64,000 nucleotides of DNA from an alpha proteobacterium IMCC14465 (GTDB lineage Bacteria > Pseudomonadota > Alphaproteobacteria > RS24), in NCBI GenBank assembly GCA_000293845.2, contig ALYF01000006.1:1-64000 (forward strand), read 5' to 3'. This document shows, one piece after another, positions 38,037-47,110 of this stretch (positions are counted from its first letter, which is position 1; each line of letters starts with the position of its first letter). The translations under genes were made by a program, and so were the position numbers. Below the pieces are notes generated by a model. The model worked only from the letters and a program-made list of their open reading frames with translations. It searched no databases and was not told the DNA's origin.

Positions 38037-38165
38037 TTACTCTTCCTTGTAATCCTCTTCGAGAATTCCCTTTTGTTTCAGGGTCTTTATAAGTTTTTCT
38101 AGTCGGACTAATGCTACAACCCCGACCATTCCAAAAACAAAACCCATTACTGCTAAACCGTCCAT
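38037..38165 (-). CDS. 42-aa small membrane protein
   Basis: MDGLAVMGFVFGMVGVVALV followed by RLEKLIKTLKQKGILEEDYKEE: one membrane helix and a charged amphipathic helix. This layout is found in a small-protein group in marine gammaproteobacteria, as I recall, usually unannotated. AAGAAG lies upstream of ATG 38165. A longer open frame on the same strand (37891-38235) is a shadow of it. It may be a partner of the MotA-like gene. Confidence 0.65.
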   Translation of the reverse strand: MDGLAVMGFVFGMVGVVALVRLEKLIKTLKQKGILEEDYKEE

Positions 38166-38580
<415 letters not shown>

Positions 38581-39153
38581 ATGACCGAATTCGAACAAGC
38601 ACGACTAACTTATCTTATTATTATTCTCGTTTTTATTGTTTGCTCATTTGGTTTTTATTATCGCAAAAATTTTGAGAAAATATCTCGGCATTTTTTATCT
38701 TGGTGTTTGATTTTTATTGGTCTTGTTACGGCTTATGGTTTTAAAGATGTTTTAATCGCCGCGCTTTTCCCTTATATCGGTCATCAAACTGGCGAGACTT
38801 TTGTTTATTCAAAAGCGGAAGATGGGCATTTTTATCTTCAGCTAGTTATTAATGGTGAGAAGGTTAAATTCCTGCTTGATACAGGCGCCACCAATCTTGT
38901 TTTAAATAAAAAAACGGCTGAGAGTGTAGGGTTTGACCTGAATGCATTATCTTATAATTTAAACACCTATACCGCCAATGGTATCTCAAGAAGTGCCAAA
39001 ATTCTCATTCAAGAAATTAAAATAGGGACTTTATATGAGCGTGATGTCTCGGCGATGGTGGCAGAAGGGGATTTATTCATGCCGCTTTTAGGTATGACAT
39101 TTCTGAGTCAATTTGGCGAAATAAGCATTAATGGCGATAAGCTTACTCTTTAA
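38581..39153 (+). CDS. membrane-anchored retropepsin-like aspartic protease
   Basis: 190 aa. Two membrane helices (about 10-28 and 38-60), then a retroviral-type aspartic protease domain with VKFLLDTGATNLVLNKKTAE (catalytic Asp in DTGA, about residue 100) and LLGMTFLSQF near the end. It matches the TIGR02281 clan AA family common in alphaproteobacteria; acts as a dimer in the periplasm. Substrate unknown. Confidence 0.9.
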   Translation: MTEFEQARLTYLIIILVFIVCSFGFYYRKNFEKISRHFLSWCLIFIGLVTAYGFKDVLIAALFPYIGHQTGETFVYSKAEDGHFYLQLVINGEKVKFLLDTGATNLVLNKKTAESVGFDLNALSYNLNTYTANGISRSAKILIQEIKIGTLYERDVSAMVAEGDLFMPLLGMTFLSQFGEISINGDKLTL

Positions 39154-39203
39154 AAATAGACCCCGCCGCATCAACATATGAGGCGCATGCCTCACGATCG
39201 GCT

Positions 39204-40403
39204 TCAATCGGTGACATTATAAGCATAGACTTTATCGAGCTGATAGGTCAGCGCGGGCGGAAAAATGCGCGTGCCTGCAAATAAGGCGTTACGGGCCAAT
39301 GCTTTGATGCCGGACGCATGGTAAAGCGCGGCATTGCGGCGGGATATGTCATAGAGACTTGCCACGCGTTTTTGGCGTTTTTGTTGAAACAGGGCCAGCC
39401 CGTCTGTCAGCGATGCGGTATTTTCTAAAGAAGTCGCGATGACATAAGCATCTTCAATCGCCATTGCCGCGCCCTGCGCCATAAACGGCAAAATAGGGTG
39501 ACACGCATCCCCTATTAAAACCGTGCGGGAATGATGCCATTTTGGGGGGGCGGGGCGGTCAAACAGCCCCCATAAATAAGTCTCGGTACAGGCTTGGAGA
39601 AGTGACTCGACCGCACTGTCCCAGCCCGCAAAAGCCCTCCGTAATGTGTCGATATCGCCCGGTAGCATCCAGCTTTCTTCGGTCCATGCCGCGCGCTCTT
39701 CGACAGCAATGAAATTTATGAGTGAGCCTTCTCTTAGGCGGTAGGCAACGACATGTTTGCCCGGGCCGACCCATACGCTCACGCCCTCAGGCGGTTGTAT
39801 CTTGAGCTGGTCGGTTGGCACCAGCCCGCGCCAAGCAATCTGTCCGGTGAAATCTGCCGAACCGCCAGCTGGATTATGCGGGTGGAGCGTTTTGCGTATT
39901 TGAGACGACAGGCCATCTGCCCCGATAAGAAGGCCTGCTGAAAATTTATTACCCAACTGTGTGTTCACAACAACCGCCGCATCAGTTTCTTCATATGTTG
40001 TGATTGTTTCATTGAATAAAATCTTGATGCCAGCCTCATTAGCGGCCTTAAAAAGCACGTCGATTAAATCCGCACGATGGCAATGCCAGTAGCCCGCCCC
40101 ATATCGGCGTTCAAACTCAGCGCCCATCTTTTGGGTCAGCAGGGGCGTGCCGGATTGGAAGTCCCGTATCGCCAATCCAGCGGGGATGTCAGCTTTGGGT
40201 TCGAGCCGGTCACTCACGCCAATCGCGGTCAACACATGCAAGGCGTTCGGGCTCAGCTGAATACCCGCGCCGACATTTTGCAAGGCGGGGGCTTGTTCCA
40301 ACACGGTGACGTCATGTCCGGATTGGCGTAAGCACAAGGCGGCCGTTAAACCGGCAATGCCGGCGCCAGCGATGAGTATAGTGTGTTTGTCGGCCTTAGA
40401 CAC
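39204..40403 (-). CDS. FAD-dependent monooxygenase of the UbiH/salicylate hydroxylase type
   Basis: 399 aa class A flavin hydroxylase. FAD site ILIAGAGIAGLTAALCLR (residues 9-26), DG motif IGADGLSSQIRKTL, and GD motif VLIGDACHPILPFMAQGAAM with EDAYV. The set SPNALHVLTAIG is typical of salicylate/3-hydroxybenzoate hydroxylases. Divergent from coq4, so a ubiquinone ring hydroxylase role is possible; an aromatic-degradation role fits the sequence at least as well. No other aromatic catabolism gene is nearby. Confidence 0.85.
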   Translation of the reverse strand: MSKADKHTILIAGAGIAGLTAALCLRQSGHDVTVLEQAPALQNVGAGIQLSPNALHVLTAIGVSDRLEPKADIPAGLAIRDFQSGTPLLTQKMGAEFERRYGAGYWHCHRADLIDVLFKAANEAGIKILFNETITTYEETDAAVVVNTQLGNKFSAGLLIGADGLSSQIRKTLHPHNPAGGSADFTGQIAWRGLVPTDQLKIQPPEGVSVWVGPGKHVVAYRLREGSLINFIAVEERAAWTEESWMLPGDIDTLRRAFAGWDSAVESLLQACTETYLWGLFDRPAPPKWHHSRTVLIGDACHPILPFMAQGAAMAIEDAYVIATSLENTASLTDGLALFQQKRQKRVASLYDISRRNAALYHASGIKALARNALFAGTRIFPPALTYQLDKVYAYNVTD

Positions 40404-40554
40404 GTTCCCGAAACCTTCTCGAAACCTCTACCAATTTGATGCGCTTATTTGTCTCTGCCTAGAAGTCTGTTTAAAACGCCTATTTGCATCATAATTGATT
40501 GAATTTGTTCTCATAACATTTATGTTTGCGATAGTTAAATTATTGAGGTTCATT

Positions 40555-41319
40555 ATGGCGGAGAATTCATCTAAGTCGGCAGGTAAAGCCCCTGGTCTTT
40601 TTGATGCTATTGTGGCGGTTAAGCGGTTGATTGCTGATAAAGAAGATACGTCGCAAGTCTTCACTATTCTTGAGGCATTGGGCAAAAAGTCTGCAGGCAA
40701 AAGCTGGCAAAAGTTTAAAAAGCATCCGAATTATTCTTTGCTGCGCGAACAGCCTCCTTTGATGAATTTTCTGTGCGATCAAAAATGGTTGGCCTCGCTC
40801 CCAGAAGGCAGTTTGGGTCGGCAGTATCTTCAATTTCTGCAAAACGAAAATATTTCAGCAGAGGGTCTTATGGAGGCCAGCGAAAAAGGTTTCAGCGGAT
40901 CGCGTAAGTTGGCAGATGAAATTTTGGAATTTCACCATCGTCAAAGAGATGCGCATGATTTATGGCATGTGATTACAGGATATGGGCGCGACCCGCTTGG
41001 TGAATTATGTCTGCTGGCTGTGTCCTATCGTCTGCTTGGCAATCCAGGCTTGTTGCTGATTATTCTTTTTGGTGGTCGGCATATTAAGAAGCATAATCCG
41101 GGGTTTAAATTCTGGAAGGCGATTGGTGAAGGCTTTCGCCATGGGCGTGAGATGGTCTGGTTGCCGGCAGTAGATTGGAAAGAAGTCCTGCCCCGCCCGA
41201 TTGAGGAAGCGCGAAGCATGTTGAACATCCAGACCCCTGAACTCTATCAGGATATTATCAAAGCGACGCAAGATCAGGGTGGCATTCATTTTGACGAGCA
41301 GTTGAGCGCCGCTGAATAA
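40555..41319 (+). CDS. Coq4 family ubiquinone biosynthesis protein
   Basis: 254 aa. Start at ATG 40555 with GAGG upstream (frame open from 40495). The diagnostic Coq4 metal motif HDxxH-x11-E is exact: His134-Asp135-Leu-Trp-His138 and Glu150 (AHDLWHVITGYGRDPLGEL). Coq4 has been assigned the oxidative decarboxylation at ring C1 in mitochondria. Bacterial Coq4 is found mainly in alphaproteobacteria. With Coq7 this suggests a eukaryote-like ubiquinone route. TAATG overlap with the next gene. Confidence 0.88.
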   Translation: MAENSSKSAGKAPGLFDAIVAVKRLIADKEDTSQVFTILEALGKKSAGKSWQKFKKHPNYSLLREQPPLMNFLCDQKWLASLPEGSLGRQYLQFLQNENISAEGLMEASEKGFSGSRKLADEILEFHHRQRDAHDLWHVITGYGRDPLGELCLLAVSYRLLGNPGLLLIILFGGRHIKKHNPGFKFWKAIGEGFRHGREMVWLPAVDWKEVLPRPIEEARSMLNIQTPELYQDIIKATQDQGGIHFDEQLSAAE

Positions 41320-41669
41320 TGCTCAATGTTTACGGCCTGAAAAATTGTGATACCTGCCGTAAAGCCTTGAGCTGGTTGCAGTCTGAAAATATTGCCCACC
41401 AGTTTTTTGACATCAGAAAAGACGGGTTCACCGAAACAGACCTTAAACGCTGGCTGGCAGCTTTGGGGCATGAGCAACTCATTAATCGTCGCGGCACGAG
41501 CTGGCGTAATCTTGACGCCGCTGTTCAGGAAAGTCTGAGTGAGAAAACCGCCGCCGCGCTAGTGCTGACTGAACCGGCCTTGATGAAACGTCCGATTTTT
41601 GATGATGGCAATAAATTTGTGATTTGCGGCTTCAAAGCTGAACAGCAGGATGCGCTTAAATCTCTTTAG
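41319..41669 (+). CDS. ArsC/Spx-family (YffB-like) protein
   Basis: 116 aa thioredoxin-fold protein: YGLKNCDTCRKALSWLQ (CxxC, residues 10-13), FFDIRKDGFTETDLKRWL, LINRRGTSWRNLD and KRPIFDDGNKFVICGF. The YffB group lacks proven arsenate reductase activity; its role is unclear, perhaps glutathione-linked thiol reduction. Co-translated with coq4 and convergent with tusA by a 4-base overlap. Confidence 0.9.
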   Translation: MLNVYGLKNCDTCRKALSWLQSENIAHQFFDIRKDGFTETDLKRWLAALGHEQLINRRGTSWRNLDAAVQESLSEKTAAALVLTEPALMKRPIFDDGNKFVICGFKAEQQDALKSL

Positions 41670-41893
41670 TTTTTTAAAACAATAAACTCTACAAAATCTT
41701 CTTTTTGATTAACATGAAGTAATTCATGTCCGGCGGTCTTGCAGAAATGCTCGACATCTAGAGGGGCTACAGGGTCATCCGCCCGTAAAATAATTTGTTC
41801 ACCTTGTGATAAAGCGTCCAGCGCTTTGCGGAGTTTGAGGACCGGAAGGGGACACTTCAAACCCGTCGCATCTAAAATTTTTATATCCTGCAT
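41666..41893 (-). CDS. TusA-family sulfurtransferase
   Basis: 75 aa from ATG 41893 (MQDIKILDATGLKCPLPVLK), with the active Cys in the CPxP box (residue 14). The frame opens 12 codons earlier, inside the 3' end of the glycosyltransferase gene, which is less likely. TusA-type proteins relay sulfur for tRNA thiolation and cofactors. Confidence 0.92.
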   Translation of the reverse strand: MQDIKILDATGLKCPLPVLKLRKALDALSQGEQIILRADDPVAPLDVEHFCKTAGHELLHVNQKEDFVEFIVLKN

Positions 41894-41906
41894 CAGCCTG
41901 AGGTTA

Positions 41907-42644
41907 TCAATCCAGCCAGTAATCTTCAATCCACGGGCAGGGTTTTGTGTATTTATAGATTTTCTTCCAATATTTGCCTTCTACAGGCCATTTTCCGACC
42001 ATTGCTTCGTCAGGGTCGGGTTTGCCGGTAAAGGCGACAACCGATGTATTCGGATCAGGTATGGCTGTTTGAAAGAAGTTTAACGGCCAAGCTGGCATAA
42101 TGGTGTGTTTGAAACTGACAACCCAATCAGCCGGCCAATAAACCATTTTGCCGACAGTATCGCTGATATATTTTTGCGATATGCCATATTTCTTTTCAAT
42201 CTTGGCAGGGTCTTTATTGAAGTCGTCAAAGATATGCTTGTAGCGCCCGACGGGAAACCGATAACACGACGTGTTGCCAATATTTTTGCCGATTTGCGTC
42301 CAGTTCTCAGCGACACAATATTCACCCGGTTCATAATCAAAAAAACGATCTAGATCTCCGCAAATCACAATATCTAAATCCAGATAAAGGACATCTCCCT
42401 CTAAATCTCCCAGTGGGTATTGCCAAAGGGATACTTTGCGAAAGGGAGGGCTGTGCGGGTAATCCGGTAGATTAACAGGCGGGATGTCTCTGGTAATCAC
42501 ATCTTCGTCAATACCAATCACATCATCTGTAAAGCAGATTAGACGCGTGGGGCGTTTATTGTAACGCTTAATCGCCCGGTTCATACGGTTCACATATGCC
42601 GACCCGTAGCGGGTTCCCCACTTGATACAAATAACTGTCTGCAA
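41907..42644 (-). CDS. putative glycosyltransferase
   Basis: 245 aa, nucleotide-sugar-type fold. VICIKWGTRYGSAYVNRMNRA at the start (in part) and a DxD motif in GDVLYLDLDIVICGDLDRFF (about residues 83-102), then WPADWVVSFKHTIMPAW. Similar to hypothetical glycosyltransferases with capsule or LPS roles. Donor and acceptor are not known. Followed by tusA with 13 bases between. Confidence 0.75.
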   Translation of the reverse strand: MQTVICIKWGTRYGSAYVNRMNRAIKRYNKRPTRLICFTDDVIGIDEDVITRDIPPVNLPDYPHSPPFRKVSLWQYPLGDLEGDVLYLDLDIVICGDLDRFFDYEPGEYCVAENWTQIGKNIGNTSCYRFPVGRYKHIFDDFNKDPAKIEKKYGISQKYISDTVGKMVYWPADWVVSFKHTIMPAWPLNFFQTAIPDPNTSVVAFTGKPDPDEAMVGKWPVEGKYWKKIYKYTKPCPWIEDYWLD

Positions 42645-42694
42645 CGCAACAACTCAACTCAACAAATACAATACTGACGTTCATAAAAGAATTC

Positions 42695-42744
42695 GGGGGC
42701 TTATGCAAACGCATCAACGTTAGGGGTTTTGCATAAGCCACCCC
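42695..42744. terminator. strong hairpin between cytochrome c and glycosyltransferase genes
   Basis: GGCTTATGCAAA (42698-42709) pairs perfectly with TTTGCATAAGCC (42728-42739), extended by GGG/CCC with one bulge; loop of 18. It lies 23 bases past the cytochrome c stop on the minus strand and may end that transcript, though only a weak T-run follows (CGAATTCTTTT). Confidence 0.6.
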
Positions 42745-42766
42745 AACTGACATTAAAAGATGAAAG

Positions 42767-43186
42767 TTACTCGGCTGACGCTTCTTTGAGATAAGCGATA
42801 ACATTGTGACGGTCTGTTTCTTTACGAAGACCCGCAAAAGCCATGCGCCCACCTTTAATTACTTTGCGTGGATTTAAGAGATATGCATCTAGCAAAGTTT
42901 CAGTCCAGACAGGGTTGTCAGCGGCAAAAGCCATCAGACCTTTGGAGTATTTGAAACCGTCAACACTGCCGACCTGACGGCCAATAATATTATTCAAATG
43001 TGGCCCAACACGGTTTTTCGCGCCGGCACCAACAATATGACAGGATTTGCATTTTTTAAATACTTTGGCGCCAGCAGCCGCGTCGCCGATTGGGTAATCT
43101 TCTGCCGAGGCTTGATGGGTAAAGGGTAGGCTAAGCAAAAATAGCCCTACTAGAAAACTTGTGAAAGTGAACGATGTTGATTTCAT
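42767..43186 (-). CDS. class I cytochrome c
   Basis: 139 aa. Signal peptide 1-28 (QASA-ED), heme motif CKSCH (residues 46-50), GPHLNNIIGRQVGSVDGFKYS and the axial Met in KGGRMAFAGLRKE. It is a soluble periplasmic electron carrier of the c2/c550 type, likely between the bc1 complex and oxidases. Single gene. Confidence 0.95.
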   Translation of the reverse strand: MKSTSFTFTSFLVGLFLLSLPFTHQASAEDYPIGDAAAGAKVFKKCKSCHIVGAGAKNRVGPHLNNIIGRQVGSVDGFKYSKGLMAFAADNPVWTETLLDAYLLNPRKVIKGGRMAFAGLRKETDRHNVIAYLKEASAE

Positions 43187-43249
43187 CGATTATCTCCTTA
43201 CGAATTTTAAATTATTGAAAAATGAATAGGCAACATTCAAGAATATTCT

Positions 43250-43858
43250 TTACGGAACCAGCCATTCCATTTTTACAGGGGTTTGTGTGAGATCAAAATA
43301 GGCACGTCTATGACCTTTTGCCGCGAGGTAGAGCCACTCGATTGTTTTCACTTCAGCGGTAACTGGCGCAAAATTAATTTCACCATCCTGAGTTGCGTCG
43401 GCATCGAAAACTGCCTCATAGGGGTCGTCAATCGGACTGCCCGGGGAGGCTGTGACCTGATAGCATTCTCGGCTCATGGGGCGGGTCGCTGTCCAAGCTT
43501 TTTCAAATCCAGCCCCATCAATGAGTTTTAGGTCGACATCAAGGCGCAGTTGAATTTTCATAGCTGCATCATAGCAATGGATGGCTGCAAGTGGGTTCTT
43601 GGCCAATTCTAGGACTTTAGAAGAGCGTTTATCCGTATGAAAGCGCAGAGATTGTTGTTCAATGTCACATCCACGTAGAACCACCGTTCTTAAATGAGGG
43701 GCGTTGTTGGCGCCGATGGTTGCAATGGTTGGGGTATGAAAGGCAGACTTACGATCTTTCACGCCACGGGCAAGTAATGCCCATGCATAGGTTAGCGTTT
43801 CCTCAAGATTATCATAGCAAGAGAGGGGCGCTGGGGGTATTTTGGTTTTGGTATTCAT
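43250..43858 (-). CDS. pyridoxamine 5'-phosphate oxidase-family flavoprotein
   Basis: 202 aa FMN-binding split barrel: SAFHTPTIATIGANNAPHLR, TVVLRGCD, LRFHTDKRSSKVLELAKNP (FMN phosphate contact), and IEWLYLAAKGHRRAYFDL at the end. It belongs to a PNPOx-like group of alphaproteobacteria, not clearly the true vitamin B6 enzyme (PdxH has a different C-terminus). Substrate unknown. Confidence 0.88.
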   Translation of the reverse strand: MNTKTKIPPAPLSCYDNLEETLTYAWALLARGVKDRKSAFHTPTIATIGANNAPHLRTVVLRGCDIEQQSLRFHTDKRSSKVLELAKNPLAAIHCYDAAMKIQLRLDVDLKLIDGAGFEKAWTATRPMSRECYQVTASPGSPIDDPYEAVFDADATQDGEINFAPVTAEVKTIEWLYLAAKGHRRAYFDLTQTPVKMEWLVP

Positions 43859-43922
43859 ATGCTTGATATAGTTTTTTTTTGCGCATCAGGCGAGGTAAAT
43901 TCAGTTAATTTTGAGGTGAGGG

Positions 43923-44450
43923 ATGGAAAAAATCAGTTTGGAACGAAATCTGAAACACTGGTTGATGTGTGTCGTCGTTTTTGTTGGTGCCACATTTGCG
44001 GTTAATGGCCTTGTCGCCATGAATTGGGTCGCCATGAATTGGGTCGCCATGAATTGGGTCGCCATGATTGGCTGGGAAGGTGGTGATGCGGCTTTTACTG
44101 ACGGTCCAAATCGTTTGCCGCCCGGTTGGGTCATCGGTCTTGTCTGGACAATTCTGTTTATGGGTATGGCGAGCGCATTCTGGTTGCTGGCCTCATCTGA
44201 GGAGGCAGGTACAAGACGCAAGGCCGGTGAGGTTTTGGTATTTTCCCTGTTTTGTCTCTCCTATCCGATTTTCACAATGGGATTTAGCATTCCCTTTTTG
44301 GTATTTGGAGGCAATTTATTGTGTATCGTCTGGTCATCTTATTTGACGGGCGTATTACGGGATATCTCTCATCCGGCATCAGTCTTAATGTTGCTACCGG
44401 CTCTATGGGTATGTTTTGCGACCTGGGGGCTGGTGACACCGCTTGGCTAG
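43923..44450 (+). CDS. TspO/MBR-like membrane protein with a pentapeptide repeat
   Basis: 175 aa with about five membrane helices. TspO-type marks: LPPGWVIGLVWTILFMGMAS (residues 64-83, in TspO PPGWVFG.VWT.LY) and LLPALWVCFATWG. TspO binds tetrapyrroles and regulates their use in bacteria. Between helix 1 and the PPGW box, residues 31-50 hold VAMNW three times and VAMIGW once, from a 15-bp DNA repeat. Later Trp/Asn residues of classical TspO are partly changed. Confidence 0.75.
   Translation: MEKISLERNLKHWLMCVVVFVGATFAVNGLVAMNWVAMNWVAMNWVAMIGWEGGDAAFTDGPNRLPPGWVIGLVWTILFMGMASAFWLLASSEEAGTRRKAGEVLVFSLFCLSYPIFTMGFSIPFLVFGGNLLCIVWSSYLTGVLRDISHPASVLMLLPALWVCFATWGLVTPLG
44013..44071 (+). repeat. 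15-bp tandem repeat inside the TspO-like gene
   Basis: GTCGCCATGAATTGG repeated three times exactly (44013-44057), then a fourth copy shortened by one base (GTCGCCATGATTGG). In frame it encodes VAMNW units. Units of 15 keep the frame when the number changes. Confidence 0.95.
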
Positions 44451-44489
44451 CCAGTCAAATATCTAGAAGCGTCAAGAAGGGAAGCTAAA

Positions 44490-45617
44490 ATGGGTCAAGG
44501 GCCTTTAAACGGATTACGCATTATTGAATTTGTCGGTATTGGGCCTGGCCCTTTCGCCTCCATGCTTCTGACGGATATGGGGGCTGAAGTCTTAAGTATT
44601 TACCGTAAAGGGACAGAAAAAAATGCACTGTCGGATATTGCATCAAGGGGCAGGAAATCAATTACGCTTGATGTGAAAACCCCTGCAGGACAGGCCGCTG
44701 TGATGCGTCTTGTCGCGGCGGCAGATGGGTTGATTGAAGGCTTTCGTCCTGGTGTGATGGAACGGCTGGGGCTTGGGCCGGATGACTGTCTGGCAATTAA
44801 TAAAAAACTGGTTTACGGGCGCATGACTGGCTGGGGTCAGACCGGACCGCTATCGCATGCGGCCGGGCATGATATTAATTATATCGCGCTCACTGGTGCG
44901 CTGGCAGCTATCGGCTCTTCGAATAGGCCAATCCCACCGCTAAATTTGGTTGGTGATTTTGGCGGCGGGGCGATGTTTCTGGCTATGGGCATGTGTGCCG
45001 CTTTTTTTGAAGCTGAACGTTCTGGTGAAGGTCAGGTCATTGATTGCGCTATGACAGATGGATCCGCGTCTCTTATGACGTTCTTTTTTAATTTTATGGC
45101 GCAGGGACTTTATAAGCCGCAACGCGAAAGCAATATGCTCGACGGGGGCGCGCATTATTACAATACTTACGAGACGTTGGATGGAAAATTCATTTCTATC
45201 GGTTCTATCGAACCACAATTTTATGCCGAGTTGAGAGACCGCCTTGGACTAACGGATAAAGATTTTGACCATCAGCATGAGTCAGAAAAATGGCCTGACT
45301 TAAAAAACAAATTAGCCGCGGTTTTTAAAACCAAAACACGCGATGAATGGGATGAAAGCTTGAGTGGTACGGATGTATGTTATGCGCCTGTCTTGACGCT
45401 GGATGAGGCCATTTCGCATCCGCATAATAAAGACCGGGAGACCTTGATTGAGCGTGATGGGGTGGTGCAGCCAAATGTGGCACCTCGTTTCAGCAGAACA
45501 CCCGGTGCAATTCAAGGTGCGCCAGTGACACCTGGACAACATAATGATACGGCACTTCAAGGCTGGGGGTTCACTGATGACGAGGTTGAGGCGTTAAAGT
45601 CGGATAAGATAGTTTAA
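44490..45617 (+). CDS. CaiB/BaiF CoA-transferase family, likely alpha-methylacyl-CoA racemase
   Basis: 375 aa. [29 protein letters not shown] (in part), [18 protein letters not shown], and the racemase catalytic pair His in [13 protein letters not shown] and Asp in [15 protein letters not shown]. It inverts the 2-methyl group of acyl-CoA so branched chains can enter beta-oxidation. GAAGGGAAG precedes the ATG. Confidence 0.92.
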   Translation: MGQGPLNGLRIIEFVGIGPGPFASMLLTDMGAEVLSIYRKGTEKNALSDIASRGRKSITLDVKTPAGQAAVMRLVAAADGLIEGFRPGVMERLGLGPDDCLAINKKLVYGRMTGWGQTGPLSHAAGHDINYIALTGALAAIGSSNRPIPPLNLVGDFGGGAMFLAMGMCAAFFEAERSGEGQVIDCAMTDGSASLMTFFFNFMAQGLYKPQRESNMLDGGAHYYNTYETLDGKFISIGSIEPQFYAELRDRLGLTDKDFDHQHESEKWPDLKNKLAAVFKTKTRDEWDESLSGTDVCYAPVLTLDEAISHPHNKDRETLIERDGVVQPNVAPRFSRTPGAIQGAPVTPGQHNDTALQGWGFTDDEVEALKSDKIV

Positions 45618-45648
45618 GCAGCTCTTATTTAAAGTTGATTTTTGTTTT

Positions 45649-47109
45649 ATGATAGTATCGAAAATTATGACGGATAGACGTATTTTTAAGACATATTTGC
45701 CAGGACTTCTGGGGCTGATAATCTCTTTTTGTTCGCTCACAGCATGTGCGCCTGTTAATCAGGCTGCGGCTCAAAAGCAAAATTCTATTAATCATCCCGA
45801 TCATAAAAAAATTATTCGAGCTTTTGGTGGCGTCTATGAGGATTTTAAAGTCGGAAGCTATGTTGCCGGTTTAAGCCTTAAAATCGCCAAATCTTCAGAT
45901 GACCCGGTGTCAAAATATCGCGTCACGGTTTTAGATAGCCCGCAAGTGAACGCTTTTGCGATGCCGGGCGGCTATACTTATGTTACGCGGGGGCTGTTAG
46001 CGCTTGCCAATAATGAGGCCGAAGTTGCTGCTGTAATGGGGCATGAAATTGCTCATGTTACAGCCGCGCATGGCAATGAACGCCAACGTACTGCAATCGG
46101 CACGACGGTACTGGCAACGGTCTTGGGCAATGTTCTTAATAGTCGTGTGGCCAATCAGATTATAGATATTGGCGCGACCGGATTATTGGCTGGGTATAGT
46201 CGAAAGCAAGAATATGAAGCTGACGAGCTGGGTGTGTTGTCGCTTCATCGCGCCGGATATGACCCATATGCAGGGGGTGATTTTCTGGCCGCTATGGGAC
46301 GGATGAGTGAGCGCGAAGCACGGCTAAGCGGCGGCAATCGGATGCTAGGATGGTTCTCGACGCATCCCGATACGGGGGATAGGGTGTCAAAAGCGCATAA
46401 AATTGCTGCAGATTTAATTGCCAATTCAGAGCAGCAGCGCAATCGGGGCAGGGCGGCACATCTGGCGGCGATTGACGGCATGCTTTATGGCGACGCGCCC
46501 GATGAAGGCTTTATTCGTGGTCAGGACTTTTTACATCCAATATTAAGGCTTCGTTTTTCTGTTCCTGATAATTTTCAGCTGATTAACAGTACCCAAGCGA
46601 TTTTTGCCAAAGGGCCTGATGGCGCCATTATTAAATTTGATATGGCAGATGCTGATCAATCTCCTCGCGCTTATTTGACCGATATATGGGCGGCGGATTT
46701 GCGTCTTAAAGATGTGAGTGAGATAAACGCAGAACTGGACGGCGTGACAGCCATTCATGAGCAATCAGGTAATATATCGCGGCTTGTTGTGTTGCGTGCT
46801 GGGGAGGGACGGGTCTACCGATTTGTCATGCAAGCACCGGCATCAGCTTTCTCGCCATTGGATCACGGGTTCAAAGCCACGGCTAGGAGTTTTAAAAAAC
46901 TGTCCGTCACAGAAGCTGGGAAACTCAAACCGTTGAAGATTAAAATCCTTACGGTCCGCGAAGAGGATAAGCTTCAGGATTTTGTCTCGCAGATGAGAGG
47001 CGTTGAGGCACCAGAAGAAATGTTCAGGATATTAAACGGATTGTCTCCGTCAGAAATTCCTGTTTCAGGAACCAAAGTCAAAATAATTACAGACTCGCAA
47101 ATATTCTAG
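45649..47109 (+). CDS. M48-family zinc metalloprotease lipoprotein with LysM-like end
   Basis: 486 aa. Lipobox CSLTAC (Cys 33) after a membrane segment, zinc motif MGHEIAHVTAAHG (HExxH at 132-136) and the third ligand in KQEYEADELGVL, then FSTHPDTGDRV. The C-terminal part (KIKILTVREEDKLQDFVSQM, then LNGLSPSEIPVSGTKVKII) is LysM-like. Related to BepA/LoiP-type periplasmic proteases that handle outer membrane proteins. The start could be the Met at 45667. Its stop is 2 bases from that of the convergent rpoH. Confidence 0.9.
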   Translation: MIVSKIMTDRRIFKTYLPGLLGLIISFCSLTACAPVNQAAAQKQNSINHPDHKKIIRAFGGVYEDFKVGSYVAGLSLKIAKSSDDPVSKYRVTVLDSPQVNAFAMPGGYTYVTRGLLALANNEAEVAAVMGHEIAHVTAAHGNERQRTAIGTTVLATVLGNVLNSRVANQIIDIGATGLLAGYSRKQEYEADELGVLSLHRAGYDPYAGGDFLAAMGRMSEREARLSGGNRMLGWFSTHPDTGDRVSKAHKIAADLIANSEQQRNRGRAAHLAAIDGMLYGDAPDEGFIRGQDFLHPILRLRFSVPDNFQLINSTQAIFAKGPDGAIIKFDMADADQSPRAYLTDIWAADLRLKDVSEINAELDGVTAIHEQSGNISRLVVLRAGEGRVYRFVMQAPASAFSPLDHGFKATARSFKKLSVTEAGKLKPLKIKILTVREEDKLQDFVSQMRGVEAPEEMFRILNGLSPSEIPVSGTKVKIITDSQIF

Positions 47110-47110
47110 T

